NCBI RefSeq assembly: GCF_900115805.1
Contig: NZ_FOXU01000001.1
Coordinates: forward strand, 682,001 to 746,000
DNA from: Psychrobacillus psychrotolerans
Lineage (GTDB): Bacteria; Bacillota; Bacilli; Bacillales_A; Planococcaceae
DNA length: 64,000 nt
Reading direction: 5' to 3'
The notes under the pieces: generated by a model
Databases searched by the model: none
What the model was told of the DNA's origin: nothing
What the model saw: the letters and a program-made list of their open reading frames with translations, nothing else
Shown: piece after piece, positions 1 through 10,312 of the stretch
Position numbering within the stretch: position 1 is the stretch's first letter
Layout of the letters: every line of letters starts with the position of its first letter
Position numbers and translations under genes: made by a program

Positions 1-357
1 ATACATCGGGGGAATTTGAGTAATCTCCCCAGTCAGTTTCGCTAATACTTCTAAAATTTGTTCACGAGAAAAAGACTTAGGAGTTATGTCATTTACAACG
101 ATGTCACCGTCTGCATCTTCAGTAGTTGTTGATGTACCAATAGAAATAGTAGCTATATACGTCTTCCCTTGATCCATTATATATTCTGACACTTTTGTAG
201 CCTGCCCTAAACAAATAGGTAAAACTCCTTCCACACTTGGATCCAATGTTCCTGTATGGCCAATTCTTTTCATCTTCAATATTTTTCTAAGTTTAAAAAC
301 ACAATCGTGTGAGGTCATTCCTTTTTCTTTCCATAAAGGCAATATTCCTTCGTACAT
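1..357 (-). CDS. truB: tRNA pseudouridine(55) synthase TruB, N-terminal part (gene continues beyond the window)
   Basis: TruB converts U55 in the T-loop of tRNAs to pseudouridine. The first 119 codons are visible, starting [19 protein letters not shown]. The motif GHTGTLDP near residues 37-44 carries the family's catalytic Asp. A Shine-Dalgarno AAGGGGTGA lies 6-9 nt before the ATG, which fixes the start. The gene follows rbfA after a 68-nt gap containing a perfect 14-bp inverted repeat, as the last visible member of the nusA-infB operon. The C-terminus, including the PUA-like part, is cut off by the window edge. Confidence 0.95.
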   Translation of the reverse strand, partial: MYEGILPLWKEKGMTSHDCVFKLRKILKMKRIGHTGTLDPSVEGVLPICLGQATKVSEYIMDQGKTYIATISIGTSTTTEDADGDIVVNDITPKSFSREQILEVLAKLTGEITQIPPMY

Positions 358-383
358 CCAGTTCACCCCTTGTATATATAACA

Positions 384-417
384 AAGAAGTCTGCTTTAAT
401 AACAAAGCAGACTTCTT
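384..417 (-). terminator. Perfect 14-bp inverted repeat between rbfA and truB
   Basis: The arms at 384-397 and 404-417 are exact reverse complements with a 6-nt loop. They lie right after the rbfA stop and before the truB Shine-Dalgarno. On the transcribed minus strand the tail is TTGTTATATAT, a poor U-tract. The better T-run (AGTTTTTATT) lies on the plus side, where there is no gene. It may be a leaky terminator or an mRNA-processing or stability hairpin. Confidence 0.5.
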
Positions 418-425
418 AGTTTTTA

Positions 426-767
426 TTACTCAGATGGCTTATTAATTTGTCTTAATAAATCATCTATACGATTACCATATGCTGCAGATTCATCATATTC
501 AAAGATTAGTTCAGGCGTTATACGTAAGCGAATACGTTGACCTATTTCAGAACGAATAAATCCTTTAGCTTGTTCTAAAGCTCTTAAAGTATCCGCGCGG
601 TTTCCATCAAGCACCGTAACATAAATGGTCGCTTGTTGTAAATCACCAGTAACAGCTACATCTGTGATAGTGACAAAACCTATACGTGGGTCCTTTAATT
701 TTCGTCCGATAATTTCGCCCAATTCTTTTTTCATTTGCTCAGCAACTCGGTTAGCACGCATTGACAT
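426..767 (-). CDS. rbfA: 30S ribosome-binding factor RbfA
   Basis: RbfA is a cold-inducible factor that binds immature 30S subunits and helps mature the 5' end of 16S rRNA. The 113-residue product has the usual family length and the single KH-like fold sequence: [14 protein letters not shown] at the N-terminus, [13 protein letters not shown] near residues 26-38 and a C-terminal IDDLLRQI. Shine-Dalgarno GAGGTG lies 8-9 nt before the chosen ATG; a second in-frame ATG two codons on is less well spaced. It sits between ylxP and truB, as in B. subtilis. Confidence 0.97.
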   Translation of the reverse strand: MSMRANRVAEQMKKELGEIIGRKLKDPRIGFVTITDVAVTGDLQQATIYVTVLDGNRADTLRALEQAKGFIRSEIGQRIRLRITPELIFEYDESAAYGNRIDDLLRQINKPSE

Positions 768-789
768 GATCGCTACACCTCATTTTCTT

Positions 790-1068
790 TTATAAGTATT
801 CTTTACTTATATTAATACATTCCCATTCAGGATTAGATTCAAGAAATCGGATTGCGTTCATTAGCTCTCGTTCGGCCGCATCTTTTTGAGAAGCAATTGC
901 AACGATTCCAATGCTAGTACGCTGCCATGTATCCTGATGATCTAATTCTGAAATAGAAACATTATACTTTTGTTTTGTTCTTGTGAGCATTCTTTGAAGA
1001 ACAGCTCGTTTTTCTTTTAAAGAATGTGCAGTAGGAATGAGAAATTCACAGTCTGCATAGACAATCAT
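790..1068 (-). CDS. ylxP: DUF503 family protein YlxP
   Basis: This is a 92-residue member of the DUF503/YlxP family, always found in the nusA-infB-rbfA cluster. Its biochemical role is not firmly established; proximity to ribosome assembly factors suggests a translation-related job (inference). The N-terminus [12 protein letters not shown] and the HSLKEKRAVLQRML segment at about residues 15-28 are characteristic. The ATG overlaps the infB stop codon in TAATG, so translation is probably coupled. Confidence 0.93.
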   Translation of the reverse strand: MIVYADCEFLIPTAHSLKEKRAVLQRMLTRTKQKYNVSISELDHQDTWQRTSIGIVAIASQKDAAERELMNAIRFLESNPEWECINISKEYL

Positions 1069-3485
1069 TAGCGTTTAATTTCTTCCATGATATAAGCTTC
1101 CACGATATCGCCTTCTTTGATATCATTGAAGTTTTTAATCGTGATACCACACTCATATCCTTTAGCAACTTCTTTAGCATCATCTTTAAAGCGTTTTAGC
1201 GTATCTAGTTCGCCTTCGAAAATAACAATTCCTTCACGAATAACACGTACACCACTATCTCTAGAAATTTTACCTTCCGTTACGTAAGAACCAGCAATCG
1301 TACCAACTTTAGATACTTTGAAAGTTTCACGAATTTCGGCTTGACCGATAATTTTTTCTTGGAACTCAGGGTCAAGTAGCCCCTTCATTGCAAATTCAAT
1401 TTCTTCGATTACTTTATAAATAATACGGTGTAAACGAATGTCTACGCCTTCTTGGTCGGCCATACGTTTTGCATTTGTATCTGGACGAACGTTAAATCCG
1501 ATAACAATTGCATTCGATGCAGCTGCCAAACTAATATCTGATTCTGTAATTGCTCCAGCTCCAGTATGAATGATGCGAACGTTAACACCTTCTACATCTA
1601 TCTTCATAAGGGAAGCAGCCATCGCTTCAACAGTTCCTTGTACGTCTGCTTTAACGATTAAGTTAAGCTCTTTCATTTCCCCTTGTTTCATTTGATCAAA
1701 TAAATTGTCTAATGTTACACGAGTTTTTTCTGAGCGTTGAGTAACTTGTGCTTCTGAAGCACGAGACTCTCCAACTTGTCGAGCTGTTTTTTCATCTTCG
1801 AATACTACAAAGCGGTCTCCAGCTTGTGGCACTTCGTTTAGACCAGTTATTTCAACTGGAGTAGATGGTCCTGCCTCTTTCACACGGCGACCAAGATCAT
1901 TAACCATTGCTCTTACGCGTCCGAATGCATGACCAACAACGATAGGGTCTCCAACTTTTAATGTACCATCTTGAACTAGTAATGTAGCAACAGAACCACG
2001 ACCTTTGTAAAGTTGAGCTTCAATTACAGTTCCTAAAGCAAGACGTTTTGGATTTGCTCTTAACTCTCCAACTTCTGAAACAAGTAAAACCATTTCTAAC
2101 AAGTTGTCGATTCCTTCTCCTTTTAGTGCTGAGATTGGTACGAAGATAGTATCTCCACCCCATGCCTCAGGAACTAAGCCATGCTCTGTTAACTCTTGCA
2201 TTACACGGTCAGGATTGGCAGATGGTTTATCCATTTTATTTACTGCTACGATAATTGGCACTTCAGCTGCTTTCGCATGGTTAATAGCTTCTACTGTTTG
2301 AGGCATAACTCCATCATCAGCTGCAACTACAAGAATCGTGATATCCGTAATTTTTGCACCACGTGCACGCATTGTCGTAAATGCAGCATGTCCTGGTGTA
2401 TCTAGGAATGTAATCTTCTTGTCGTTGTCTTCAATCATGTAAGCACCGATATGTTGAGTAATACCACCGGCTTCTCCTGCAGTTACTTTTGTATGACGAA
2501 TTGAGTCAAGAAGTGTTGTTTTACCATGATCGACGTGACCCATAATTGTAACAACTGGTGGACGCTCTGATTGATTAGTGCTGTCTTCTGGCGTTGGATC
2601 GAAGTGAACTTCTAAATCAGTAATGTCGATACGGATTTCTTCTTCAACTTCTACACCATAGTCTGCACAAATAAGTTCAATTGCATCCTTATCTAATACT
2701 TGGTTTATTGTTGCCATTACGCCAAGTAGGAATAATTTTTTGATAATTTCTGCTGGTTCACGACCAATTTTTTTCGAAAGTTCAAGAACAGTTAAAGAAT
2801 CGGTAAACGTAATCTTCGCTGGAAGTTCACGTTCTTTTCTTGGTACTGGTGGTTGAACTGGTGTAGTAGGACCTTTTCTACGTTTTTGGAATTTTTGACC
2901 CGGTCTATTGCCACCAGGACGATTTTGACCACCTGGACGATAAGCACCCGCTGGAGCTTTGTTATTTGTAAACGTCTTTTTAGGTTGGTTATTTGTTCCT
3001 TGCGTGCTGCTAGATTGCGTATTACTTCCTGAAGCTGCAGCATTTGTATTCGTTTGGTTAGACGGTCTTGATTGTCCGCCAGATGTTGGTCTTTGTTGAC
3101 CTTGGTTAGACGGTCTTGACTGTCCGCCAGATGCCGGTCTTTGTTGGCCTTGGTTAGACGGTCTTGATTGTCCACCAGATGTTGGTCTTTGTTGACCTTG
3201 GTTAGACGGTCTTGATTGCCCGCCAGATGTTGGTCTTTGTTGACCTTGGTTTGAGTTTGATGGTCTTGATTGAGTCTGTTGTGCAGGTTTTGAAGATGTT
3301 GAAGCAGGTTTAGTATTTGACTGTGAAGAATTTTTATAAATACCATCTAGTTTAGAGATAGTTTCTCCTTCAAGTGTAGACATATGATTCGTCACTTGAA
3401 TATTCATCTTTCCTAATTGCTCAATAACTTCTTTACTCGATTTATCTATTTGTCTCGCATATTCATGAACTCTGATTTTAGTCAT
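1068..3485 (-). CDS. infB: Translation initiation factor IF-2
   Basis: IF-2 is the GTPase that delivers fMet-tRNA to the 30S subunit and promotes subunit joining. The 805-residue product begins [12 protein letters not shown], the usual IF-2 N-domain start, preceded by Shine-Dalgarno GGGGGTGAG; an upstream in-frame start would add 20 unrelated residues and is rejected. A low-complexity Gln/Ser/Arg/Pro linker (about residues 55-220) includes four 16-residue tandem repeats. The G domain has GHVDHGKTT near residues 314-322, DTPGHA and NKMD. The C-terminal domains that bind initiator tRNA follow. It lies 4 bp downstream of ylxQ and overlaps ylxP. Confidence 0.98.
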   Translation of the reverse strand: MTKIRVHEYARQIDKSSKEVIEQLGKMNIQVTNHMSTLEGETISKLDGIYKNSSQSNTKPASTSSKPAQQTQSRPSNSNQGQQRPTSGGQSRPSNQGQQRPTSGGQSRPSNQGQQRPASGGQSRPSNQGQQRPTSGGQSRPSNQTNTNAAASGSNTQSSSTQGTNNQPKKTFTNNKAPAGAYRPGGQNRPGGNRPGQKFQKRRKGPTTPVQPPVPRKERELPAKITFTDSLTVLELSKKIGREPAEIIKKLFLLGVMATINQVLDKDAIELICADYGVEVEEEIRIDITDLEVHFDPTPEDSTNQSERPPVVTIMGHVDHGKTTLLDSIRHTKVTAGEAGGITQHIGAYMIEDNDKKITFLDTPGHAAFTTMRARGAKITDITILVVAADDGVMPQTVEAINHAKAAEVPIIVAVNKMDKPSANPDRVMQELTEHGLVPEAWGGDTIFVPISALKGEGIDNLLEMVLLVSEVGELRANPKRLALGTVIEAQLYKGRGSVATLLVQDGTLKVGDPIVVGHAFGRVRAMVNDLGRRVKEAGPSTPVEITGLNEVPQAGDRFVVFEDEKTARQVGESRASEAQVTQRSEKTRVTLDNLFDQMKQGEMKELNLIVKADVQGTVEAMAASLMKIDVEGVNVRIIHTGAGAITESDISLAAASNAIVIGFNVRPDTNAKRMADQEGVDIRLHRIIYKVIEEIEFAMKGLLDPEFQEKIIGQAEIRETFKVSKVGTIAGSYVTEGKISRDSGVRVIREGIVIFEGELDTLKRFKDDAKEVAKGYECGITIKNFNDIKEGDIVEAYIMEEIKR
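3056..3250 (-). repeat. 48-bp tandem repeat inside infB (about four copies)
   Basis: Four near-identical 48-bp units, beginning near 3056, 3104, 3152 and 3200, encode the 16-residue repeat [16 protein letters not shown] in the IF-2 linker. The units differ by only a few bases (for example one Thr-to-Ala change), implying recent expansion. Because 48 is a multiple of 3, gain or loss of units keeps the reading frame. Confidence 0.95.
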
Positions 3486-3489
3486 TAGC

Positions 3490-3810
3490 TCACCCCCGGT
3501 TATATTCGTTGAGAAGGCCGGACAGTTTTTTAGCGAAACCGTCATCCATAATGGCTATTGCCACCCTGGCCTCTTTTCCCGTCGCATGTCCGAGATCGTG
3601 CCGGTCTCCAAAGACATGCAGCTCAACGTTAAAAGATGCACATTTATCATTAATTTTTTTTGCTGTATTTTTAGAAGCGTCATTTGATAAAACAACTAGT
3701 TTTGCCTTTTGGCTTCTTATTTCTTTTACAACTAATTCTTCACCAGTTATTGTTTTTCTTGCTCGAGTCGCTAAACCTAAAAGATTAGATATCTGTTCTT
3801 CTATTTTCAT
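3490..3810 (-). CDS. ylxQ: L7Ae-family ribosomal protein YlxQ
   Basis: This 106-residue protein belongs to the L7Ae/L30e/Gadd45 RNA-binding family, whose members recognise kink-turns in RNA. The N-terminal half [19 protein letters not shown] and the central [17 protein letters not shown] are typical. B. subtilis YlxQ occupies the same place between rnpM and infB. Its start overlaps the end of rnpM by 4 nt and it ends 4 bp before infB, so the three are tightly coupled. The exact RNA target here is unknown. Confidence 0.92.
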   Translation of the reverse strand: MKIEEQISNLLGLATRARKTITGEELVVKEIRSQKAKLVVLSNDASKNTAKKINDKCASFNVELHVFGDRHDLGHATGKEARVAIAIMDDGFAKKLSGLLNEYNRG

Positions 3811-4085
3811 TTGAGTTTATCTCTTTCAATAACAACGATTAACTGGTCATATACTTCATTTGGAATTGGTGCTTCTAAATGAGTGCCTAGTGAATTTTTC
3901 TTTTTCGCTTGGTTTACCGCTTCGATAGATTTGGATACATAAGCGCCACGACCAGATTTTTTACCTGTTAGGTCTACGGAAACTTCTCCTTCTTTCGAAC
4001 GGACTATACGAATCATTTCTTTTTTCGGAAACATTTCACCAGTAGCAACACATTTACGTAACGGTATTTTCTTTTGAACCGCCAT
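3807..4085 (-). CDS. rnpM: RNase P modulator RnpM (YlxR)
   Basis: This 92-residue DUF448/YlxR protein is the homologue of the B. subtilis protein shown to bind the RNase P RNA and modulate its activity. Diagnostic sequences are RKCVATGEMFPKKEMIRIVR (about residues 10-29) and the loop GRGAYV (about 46-51). It lies 19 bp downstream of nusA in the conserved nusA operon. A Shine-Dalgarno AAGGATGG precedes the ATG. Confidence 0.93.
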   Translation of the reverse strand: MAVQKKIPLRKCVATGEMFPKKEMIRIVRSKEGEVSVDLTGKKSGRGAYVSKSIEAVNQAKKKNSLGTHLEAPIPNEVYDQLIVVIERDKLK

Positions 4086-4104
4086 TTTAAATCACCATCC
4101 TTGC

Positions 4105-5238
4105 TTATTGTTCTTCTTTATAAAAATCGAAATCATCCAATTCTTCTTCATCCATTTTTTCTACGATAAGCTGTGGAGAATTTTCATTTGGATAAATTCC
4201 AAGTTCTCTTGCATCAGTTTCACTCTTAATATCGATTTTCCAGCCAGTCAGTTTTGCTGCAAGACGAGCATTTTGACCTCTCTTACCAATTGCAAGTGAC
4301 AACTGATAATCTGGTACTACTACCGTTGTAGATTTTTCATCTTCATTTACTTGAACGTCGATTACTTTAGAAGGACTAAGTGCATTTGCAACAAACACTA
4401 CTGGATCTTCAGACCATTCAACTATGTCAATTTTCTCTCCACTTAACTCGTTAACAATTGTTTGTACTCGAGCTCCCTTTGCACCAACACATGAACCAAC
4501 AGGATCAATTTCGTCATTATGTGCAAAAACGGAAATCTTCGAGCGGTCCCCTGCTTCACGAGCAATAGACTTAATCTCTACAATACCTTCAAAGATTTCT
4601 GGAACTTCCATTTCAAACAAACGACGAAGTAAGCCAGGGTGAGTTCTAGAAACAAATACTTGTGGTCCACGAGTAGTACGTTCTACTTTCGTAATATACA
4701 CTTTAATACGTTCATGTGGTCGGAATGTCTCTGTTTGGATTTGTTCATTTGCTGGTAATACAGCCTCAACTTTTCCTAATCCCACGTAAATATTACGAGC
4801 ATCTAATCGTTCTACAATACCATTTACAATATCATCTTCACGGTCCACATATTCTTCGTAGATAAGACCACGTTCAGCTTCACGTACACGTTGAGTGACA
4901 ACTTGCTTCGCCGTTTGAGCTGCAATACGACCGAAATTACGTGGTGTAACTTCTTCTTCAACTACATCACCAATCGCATAGTGTGGATTTATAACTTGAG
5001 CATCCTCTAAGGATATTTGCAGACGGTCGTCTGCTACTTCTTCTACAACATCTTTTCTTGAATAAACAAGCATAGTACCAGTAGCTAGGTTAATATCGAC
5101 ACGAACATTTTGGGCTTGGTTAAAGTTTCTTTTATACGCAGTTACTAAAGCAGCTTCTATTGCTTCTATTAAAACATCTCTTGAAATTCCCTTTTGTTGT
5201 TCGAGCGCAGTTAACGCATCTAAAAATTCACTACTCAC
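4105..5238 (-). CDS. nusA: Transcription termination/antitermination protein NusA
   Basis: NusA binds RNA polymerase and nascent RNA and promotes pausing, intrinsic termination and antitermination. The 377-residue product has the N-terminal RNAP-binding domain, an S1 domain (about residues 130-200) and two KH domains, the second holding IGKRGQNARLAAKLTGW. I chose a GTG start (VSSEFLDALTAL) because GGAGGAG lies 9 nt upstream and homologues begin at this residue; a 13-codon upstream extension has no ribosome site. The acidic tail (EEELDDFDF) extends slightly beyond the B. subtilis end. Expression may be autoregulated at the leader hairpin before rimP. Confidence 0.97.
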   Translation of the reverse strand: MSSEFLDALTALEQQKGISRDVLIEAIEAALVTAYKRNFNQAQNVRVDINLATGTMLVYSRKDVVEEVADDRLQISLEDAQVINPHYAIGDVVEEEVTPRNFGRIAAQTAKQVVTQRVREAERGLIYEEYVDREDDIVNGIVERLDARNIYVGLGKVEAVLPANEQIQTETFRPHERIKVYITKVERTTRGPQVFVSRTHPGLLRRLFEMEVPEIFEGIVEIKSIAREAGDRSKISVFAHNDEIDPVGSCVGAKGARVQTIVNELSGEKIDIVEWSEDPVVFVANALSPSKVIDVQVNEDEKSTTVVVPDYQLSLAIGKRGQNARLAAKLTGWKIDIKSETDARELGIYPNENSPQLIVEKMDEEELDDFDFYKEEQ

Positions 5239-5260
5239 TGCTTTCACTCCTCCATATACG

Positions 5261-5740
5261 TTATGCAGAGAAATCAATTGCTAAACGGGCAAGCGCAATT
5301 TTCTCTTTTTCAATTTGAATTTTTACTCTTCTTGTTTTCACACGTACTTCAATTAATGCGCCTTCTTCTATTGAATAAGAAAGTAATGTTCCTTCAAATT
5401 CCTTAGCTCCGTTCACTGGCTCGTATGTTTTGATAAAAACATGCTTACCAATCGCATTCGTGAAATCCGAATCCTTTTTCAAAGGTCGTTCTGCTCCAGG
5501 AGAAGAAACCTCTAAAAAGTAATTTTCTGATATTGGATCTTCTACATCTAACTTTTCACTTAGTTTTTCACTTACTTGAGCACATTGTTCAATATCAATG
5601 CCGCCATTTGGAGTATCAATATAAATACGTAAAAACCAATCTCGACCTTCTTTTACATATTCTATATCTACAAGATCTAAATTTAACTCTTGTAAAATAG
5701 GCGATACAAGCTCTTCAATTTTACTAATAATATTACTCAT
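5261..5740 (-). CDS. rimP: Ribosome maturation factor RimP
   Basis: RimP is needed for assembly of the 3' domain of the 30S subunit. The 159-residue protein shows the N-terminal alpha/beta domain ([20 protein letters not shown]) and the motif [13 protein letters not shown], followed by an SH3-like C-terminal domain ([19 protein letters not shown]). It is the first gene of the nusA operon. Shine-Dalgarno AGGAGG lies 7 nt before the ATG. A 134-nt upstream region holds a promoter candidate and an attenuator-like hairpin. Confidence 0.96.
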   Translation of the reverse strand: MSNIISKIEELVSPILQELNLDLVDIEYVKEGRDWFLRIYIDTPNGGIDIEQCAQVSEKLSEKLDVEDPISENYFLEVSSPGAERPLKKDSDFTNAIGKHVFIKTYEPVNGAKEFEGTLLSYSIEEGALIEVRVKTRRVKIQIEKEKIALARLAIDFSA

Positions 5741-5782
5741 ATAAGCCTCCTACACAACAATGATTTTCTATATAACAACAGA

Positions 5783-5806
5783 AAAGAGCGGGAAATCCCA
5801 CTCTTT
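5783..5806 (-). terminator. Attenuator-like hairpin in the rimP-nusA leader
   Basis: On the minus strand AAAGAGTGGG pairs with CCCGCTCTTT (one G-U pair), followed by an interrupted U-tract, TCTGTTGTTATAT. It lies downstream of the rimP promoter candidate and upstream of the rimP Shine-Dalgarno. It could simply end polC transcripts. The weak, interrupted U-tract also fits a NusA-dependent terminator, which is known to autoregulate the equivalent operon in B. subtilis. Confidence 0.6.
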
Positions 5807-5837
5807 CGTCACAGAACTATGAAACATTGGTAGTTTT

Positions 5838-5866
5838 ATATTACCATACATCATGGTGCCTTGCAA
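5838..5866 (-). promoter_or_regulatory. Candidate sigma-A promoter for the rimP-nusA-infB operon
   Basis: A -35 TTGCAA (5861-5866) and a -10 TAATAT (5838-5843) are separated by exactly 17 bp, ahead of rimP and just before the polC stop codon region. Each box matches consensus at 4 of 6 positions. Placement upstream of the hairpin would make a leader of about 90 nt. Confidence 0.5.
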
Positions 5867-5874
5867 ATTACCTC

Positions 5875-8800
5875 CTAAAACAATGAAAGCTGATTGGCAT
5901 CTGGCAGACCTTCTAGACAGCCCATCGCATCCATATATTCGATGATTGTCTTGGATACTTTACCTCTTTGTTGAAGATCTTCCTTGGATAAAAATTCACC
6001 ATCAATTCGTGCTTTAGCAATTTGAAAAGCAACATTTGTACCTAATCCTGGTATCGAATCAAAAGGAGGAATTAATGTATTTCCTTCTATAATAAATTCA
6101 TTTGCATGTGATTTGTATAGATCAACTTTTTGAATTTTAATGCCTCGTTCTGTCATTTCCAATGCAATTTCTAATACTGTTAATAAGTTTTTTTCTTTTG
6201 GAGATGCTTCAAGGCCCTTTGCATTAATCTCATCTAGTTTTGCTCGAATTGTTTGAGATCCGTTGACCATTGAGATCAAATCAAAGTCAGAAGCTCTTAC
6301 AGTAAGATATGCCGCATAATATATTATGGGGTAATGCACCTTAAAGTATGCAATACGAACTGCCATTAATACATAGGCAGCAGCATGTGCTTTCGGGAAC
6401 ATGTATTTGATCTTTTTACAGGATTCAATATACCAATTAGCTACCCCTTGTTTTTTCATCTCTGCTTCAAATTCTGGTGTTAGCCCTTTCCCTTTCCGAA
6501 CTGACTCCATAATTTTAAATGCTAAGGAAGGGTCTAACCCTTGATAGATTAAGTAAACCATAATATCATCACGGCATCCGATTACATCAGAGAGCTGACA
6601 AGTCCCCGCTTGTATCAACTCTTGAGCATTTCCTAACCAGACATCTGTCCCATGAGATAAACCAGATATTTGGACAAGTTCTGAGAAAGTAGAAGGTTTC
6701 GTTTCTTCTAGCATTTGTCTTACAAAACGAGTACCAAACTCTGGAATTCCAAGTGTCCCAGTTTTACAGTCTATTTGCTCTTCCGTTACGCCTAGCGATT
6801 CCGTCCCACTAAATATTTTCATTACCTCTGGATCATCTGTAGGAATTGTTTTCGGATCAATTCCTGATAAATCTTGGAGCATACGAATAACAGTAGGATC
6901 ATCATGCCCTAGAATATCTAATTTCAGTAAATTATCATGAATGGAATGAAAATCAAAATGAGTTGTTTTCCATTCAGAATCCTGCGCATCAGCCGGAAAC
7001 TGTATTGGGGTAAAATCATAAATATCCATATAATCAGGAACAACAATGATTCCACCTGGATGTTGACCCGTTGATCGCTTAACACCAGAACATCCTTGAA
7101 CTAAACGATCAATTTCGGCACCACGAAGAGCCAAATTATTATCGTTCATATAGCCCCTGACATATCCATAAGCTGTTTTTTCAGCTACCGTTCCGATTGT
7201 ACCAGCACGAAACACATAGTCCTCACCGAATAATTCCTTGGTGTAATTATGCGCAATAGGTTGATACTCACCACTAAAGTTTAAATCTATATCTGGAACT
7301 TTATCTCCTTTGAATCCAAGGAAAGTCTCAAACGGGATATCTTGCCCTTCTTTTACATATGGTGTATCGCATTTAATACAATTTTTGTTAGGTAAGTCGA
7401 ACCCAGAACCAACCGATCCGTCTTGGAAAAACTCTGAATGCTGACAACTTGGACATACATAATGCGGCGGTAGTGGATTTACTTCTGTAATTTCTGTCAT
7501 TGTAGCTACAAGAGAAGAACCTACTGATCCCCTGGATCCAACTAAATAGCCATCATCTAATGATTTTTTCACTAATTTATGTGAAATCAAATAAATTACC
7601 GCAAAACCATGACCAATAATAGATGTTAATTCCTTCTCAATTCTTGCTTCTACTATCTCTGGTAGTACTTCCCCATAAATTTCTTTTGCTTTGGAATAAG
7701 TAAGAGATCTAACTTCCTCATCTGCTCCCTCAATCTTTGGGGTATATAAATCATCTTTAATCGGTTTTATGTCTTCAAGAGAATCGGCTATTTTTTGAGG
7801 ATTAGTGACAACAATCTCTTTTGCTAGGTCTTCTCCAAGAAAGGCAAAGGCATCTAACATTTCATTAGTTGTGCGAAAATGTACTTTAGGTAACCCGTTA
7901 CGATTTAACGGGTTAGCTCCACCTTGTGAGTTTACAAGTATTTTTCTAAAAATAGCATCATTTTCATGCAAGTAATGTACATTGCCGGTTGCTACAACTG
8001 GTAAATTCAATTTTTTACCTAATTTAAGCATTTTACGGATGATATCTTCTAAGTTCCATTCGTCTCTAACTAGTTCTGCCTCGATTAAATGTGAATATAC
8101 TTCTTTAGGATGTATTTCTAAGTAATCATAAAACTGTGCAATTTCCTCCACTTGCTCTAACGGTTTTTGCATTAGACCTTCAAAAACCTCTCCCTTATCA
8201 CACCCTGAACCTATGATCAGTCCTTCTCTATGTTTTTGCAGCACTGACCTTTTTATTCTAGGTACACGATAGAAAGTAGTTGTATGAGCAAGTGACACTA
8301 ATTTGAACAAGTTTTTTAAACCGACCTCATTTTTAGCTAAGATTGTGCAATGAGTTGGTCGAGCTCGTTTATATGAATCCCCTTGTCCAATATGCTTGTT
8401 AAAGTCATCTAGAAACTCTATCTTATGTTCCTCAGCTTCTTTTAACAAATGTAGTAGTAAATATCCTGTTGCCTCACAGTCAAAGATCGCTCTATGTGCT
8501 TGTGTTAACTCAATATTGAACTTTTTAGTTAGAGTACCAAGTCGATGGGACTTCATCTCTGGATGTAAGAACCGAGCTAGCTCTAATGTGTCTATAACCG
8601 GATGACTGAAATAATCTATTCCTGTTCTCCGATAACCTTCATATAGAAAGCCCATATCAAAAGATGCATTATGAGCAACAAGTACGCCATCGCCTATAAA
8701 TTCATAAAAGTCCTTTATAACCTGTTCTATTTCAGGTGCATTTTGAACCATGTCATCTGTAATTCCAGTTAACTCGATCGTAGTAGCGGAAAGAGCGTGA

Positions 8801-10188
8801 TGCGGATTAACAAATCGTTCAAATTTATCGATAATATTACCATTTTGCATTTTTACAGCTGCCAACTCAATTATTTTATCGTAAGTAGCAGATAAGCCTG
8901 TAGTTTCAACATCAAATACAACATATACAGCATCCTCTAATGCAGTATGCTGTTCATCATAAGCAATAGGAACACCGTCATGTACAAGATTTGCTTCTAA
9001 TCCATATAGAATTTTAATACCATTCTTTTTCCCAGCAGCATATGCTTCAGGAAATGATTGTAGATTCGCATGATCTGTAATTGCTATAGCTTTATGTCCC
9101 CATTTCGCTGCTTGTGATACAAGTGAGGATACAGAGGAAACAGCATCCATTTGACTCATCGGTGTATGTAGATGTAACTCTACACGTTTTTCTTTCGCTG
9201 TATCGATTCGTACCGCCGGATTTATCTCATTCATATCTTGTGCCATAATGATTAAATCTCGTACAAAAGTATCATTTTGCACGGAACCTCTAACCTTTAT
9301 CCACATTCCCTTTTGTAGTCGTTCCATCATTTGGGCATCTTCTTTATCTCTAGAGAACATCTTCACTAAAATAGAATCTGTATAGTCAGTAACTTTTGCA
9401 GTCAGAAGAGAACGACCACTTCGCAACTCTTTGACTTCGACGTCGAATACAAAACCTTCGATCGTTACTCTGCGTTCCTCATCTTGAATCGATTTTATGT
9501 CAATAATTGGCTCATCTTTTTTAAGAGGCACTCCTAGTTGGAAAGGACCGTCTGTATTCTGATTGCCATTCTCTGTTCTATTTTGATCACGTTTTTGCAT
9601 ATCTTCTAACGCTTTTTGACCTAACATTTCTTCTTCTAAACGACGTTGTTCAAGAAATTCTAACTGCGCTTGCGCTATTGCTTCTGTATCTTCAACTAAA
9701 CGGAAGTCGAATGCTATTTTTGGAAATCCAAACCCTACATATACATCTGACAATTGTTCGATATATTTCTTTTTAAACGTTCGCAATTCAATTTCCTGCC
9801 CACAGGTTAAATGAATCATCTGACCGTTCCATTCGGGCTGTTGTTTTAATAAGCGGTCTTTTAAAGGTGGTGCCATGTCACTTAATTCTTTCAGAACTAA
9901 TGGCCAATATTGGTTGATAAGCTCCTGTGATACGTCTTTTCCTTCACTTTGAATAGTGAGTAAGATATTCGCTATACCAGAAAACTTTTCTATTAACCTT
10001 GTTTGAAAAATCGTAAATACATCTATTGGTAATACGGTCTGTAGTTGAATTTGAAAAGCCCATTGTCTATTTTTTTTATGTACAGTGAATCGATCGATGG
10101 ATGCATTTTCAAAATGCTTTACGAAGGAATCCTCTGTTAACTCCAGTTGCTGCAATAACAAATGCATCCTCATTTTACCGTCGTCCAT
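5875..10188 (-). CDS. polC: DNA polymerase III PolC-type alpha subunit
   Basis: PolC is the replicative DNA polymerase of low-GC Gram-positives. The 1437-residue protein shows, in order, an N-terminal domain, an OB fold (about 240-320), the PHP domain starting at ELHLHTPMS (about 335), an inserted 3'-5' proofreading exonuclease with DVETTG (about 424), a second PHP part, and the polymerase core. The core includes [16 protein letters not shown], a CPSC...CIKC zinc site and the catalytic PDIDLNFSG (about 968). Length matches the family (about 1440). Shine-Dalgarno GGGAGGG precedes the ATG. Confidence 0.98.
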   Translation of the reverse strand: MDDGKMRMHLLLQQLELTEDSFVKHFENASIDRFTVHKKNRQWAFQIQLQTVLPIDVFTIFQTRLIEKFSGIANILLTIQSEGKDVSQELINQYWPLVLKELSDMAPPLKDRLLKQQPEWNGQMIHLTCGQEIELRTFKKKYIEQLSDVYVGFGFPKIAFDFRLVEDTEAIAQAQLEFLEQRRLEEEMLGQKALEDMQKRDQNRTENGNQNTDGPFQLGVPLKKDEPIIDIKSIQDEERRVTIEGFVFDVEVKELRSGRSLLTAKVTDYTDSILVKMFSRDKEDAQMMERLQKGMWIKVRGSVQNDTFVRDLIIMAQDMNEINPAVRIDTAKEKRVELHLHTPMSQMDAVSSVSSLVSQAAKWGHKAIAITDHANLQSFPEAYAAGKKNGIKILYGLEANLVHDGVPIAYDEQHTALEDAVYVVFDVETTGLSATYDKIIELAAVKMQNGNIIDKFERFVNPHHALSATTIELTGITDDMVQNAPEIEQVIKDFYEFIGDGVLVAHNASFDMGFLYEGYRRTGIDYFSHPVIDTLELARFLHPEMKSHRLGTLTKKFNIELTQAHRAIFDCEATGYLLLHLLKEAEEHKIEFLDDFNKHIGQGDSYKRARPTHCTILAKNEVGLKNLFKLVSLAHTTTFYRVPRIKRSVLQKHREGLIIGSGCDKGEVFEGLMQKPLEQVEEIAQFYDYLEIHPKEVYSHLIEAELVRDEWNLEDIIRKMLKLGKKLNLPVVATGNVHYLHENDAIFRKILVNSQGGANPLNRNGLPKVHFRTTNEMLDAFAFLGEDLAKEIVVTNPQKIADSLEDIKPIKDDLYTPKIEGADEEVRSLTYSKAKEIYGEVLPEIVEARIEKELTSIIGHGFAVIYLISHKLVKKSLDDGYLVGSRGSVGSSLVATMTEITEVNPLPPHYVCPSCQHSEFFQDGSVGSGFDLPNKNCIKCDTPYVKEGQDIPFETFLGFKGDKVPDIDLNFSGEYQPIAHNYTKELFGEDYVFRAGTIGTVAEKTAYGYVRGYMNDNNLALRGAEIDRLVQGCSGVKRSTGQHPGGIIVVPDYMDIYDFTPIQFPADAQDSEWKTTHFDFHSIHDNLLKLDILGHDDPTVIRMLQDLSGIDPKTIPTDDPEVMKIFSGTESLGVTEEQIDCKTGTLGIPEFGTRFVRQMLEETKPSTFSELVQISGLSHGTDVWLGNAQELIQAGTCQLSDVIGCRDDIMVYLIYQGLDPSLAFKIMESVRKGKGLTPEFEAEMKKQGVANWYIESCKKIKYMFPKAHAAAYVLMAVRIAYFKVHYPIIYYAAYLTVRASDFDLISMVNGSQTIRAKLDEINAKGLEASPKEKNLLTVLEIALEMTERGIKIQKVDLYKSHANEFIIEGNTLIPPFDSIPGLGTNVAFQIAKARIDGEFLSKEDLQQRGKVSKTIIEYMDAMGCLEGLPDANQLSLF

Positions 10189-10210
10189 AGTTTGTATCCC
10201 TCCCTGATCT

Positions 10211-10240
10211 GTCTAGCTCCAGCGCTAGTCTGGGGTGTTA
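10211..10240 (-). repeat. Fragment of a dispersed TAGCTCCAGCGC-type repeat
   Basis: The sequence GTCTAGCTCCAGCGCTAGTC resembles the start of a GC-rich element that I recall as widely dispersed in Bacillaceae and Planococcaceae genomes. On the minus strand CTAGC and GCTAG can pair around a 6-nt loop. It lies in the 124-bp gap between rseP and polC. Copy number in this genome cannot be judged from one window. Confidence 0.4.
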
Positions 10241-10274
10241 GATGCTTGTGCTTTTATATACACAGTAAAAGAAA

Positions 10275-10298
10275 GGAAGTTCAGATGATTGAACTTCC
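10275..10298 (-). terminator. Intrinsic terminator after rseP
   Basis: GGAAGTTCA and TGAACTTCC form a perfect 9-bp stem with a 6-nt loop. The minus-strand tail is TTTCTTTTACTG. It lies 15 bp past the rseP stop, separating rseP from polC. Confidence 0.85.
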
Positions 10299-10312
10299 CC
10301 CCTTAAAATTAT

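Noticed and set aside
3056-3250. Regular 48-bp periodicity that could suggest a CRISPR-like array
   Set aside because: The units are contiguous, contain no unique spacers and are in-frame coding repeats.
2792-3346. A 184-codon open frame overlapping infB in another frame
   Set aside because: It is kept open by the 48-bp repeats, has no ribosome site and shows repetitive low-complexity protein with no family resemblance. infB is certain here.
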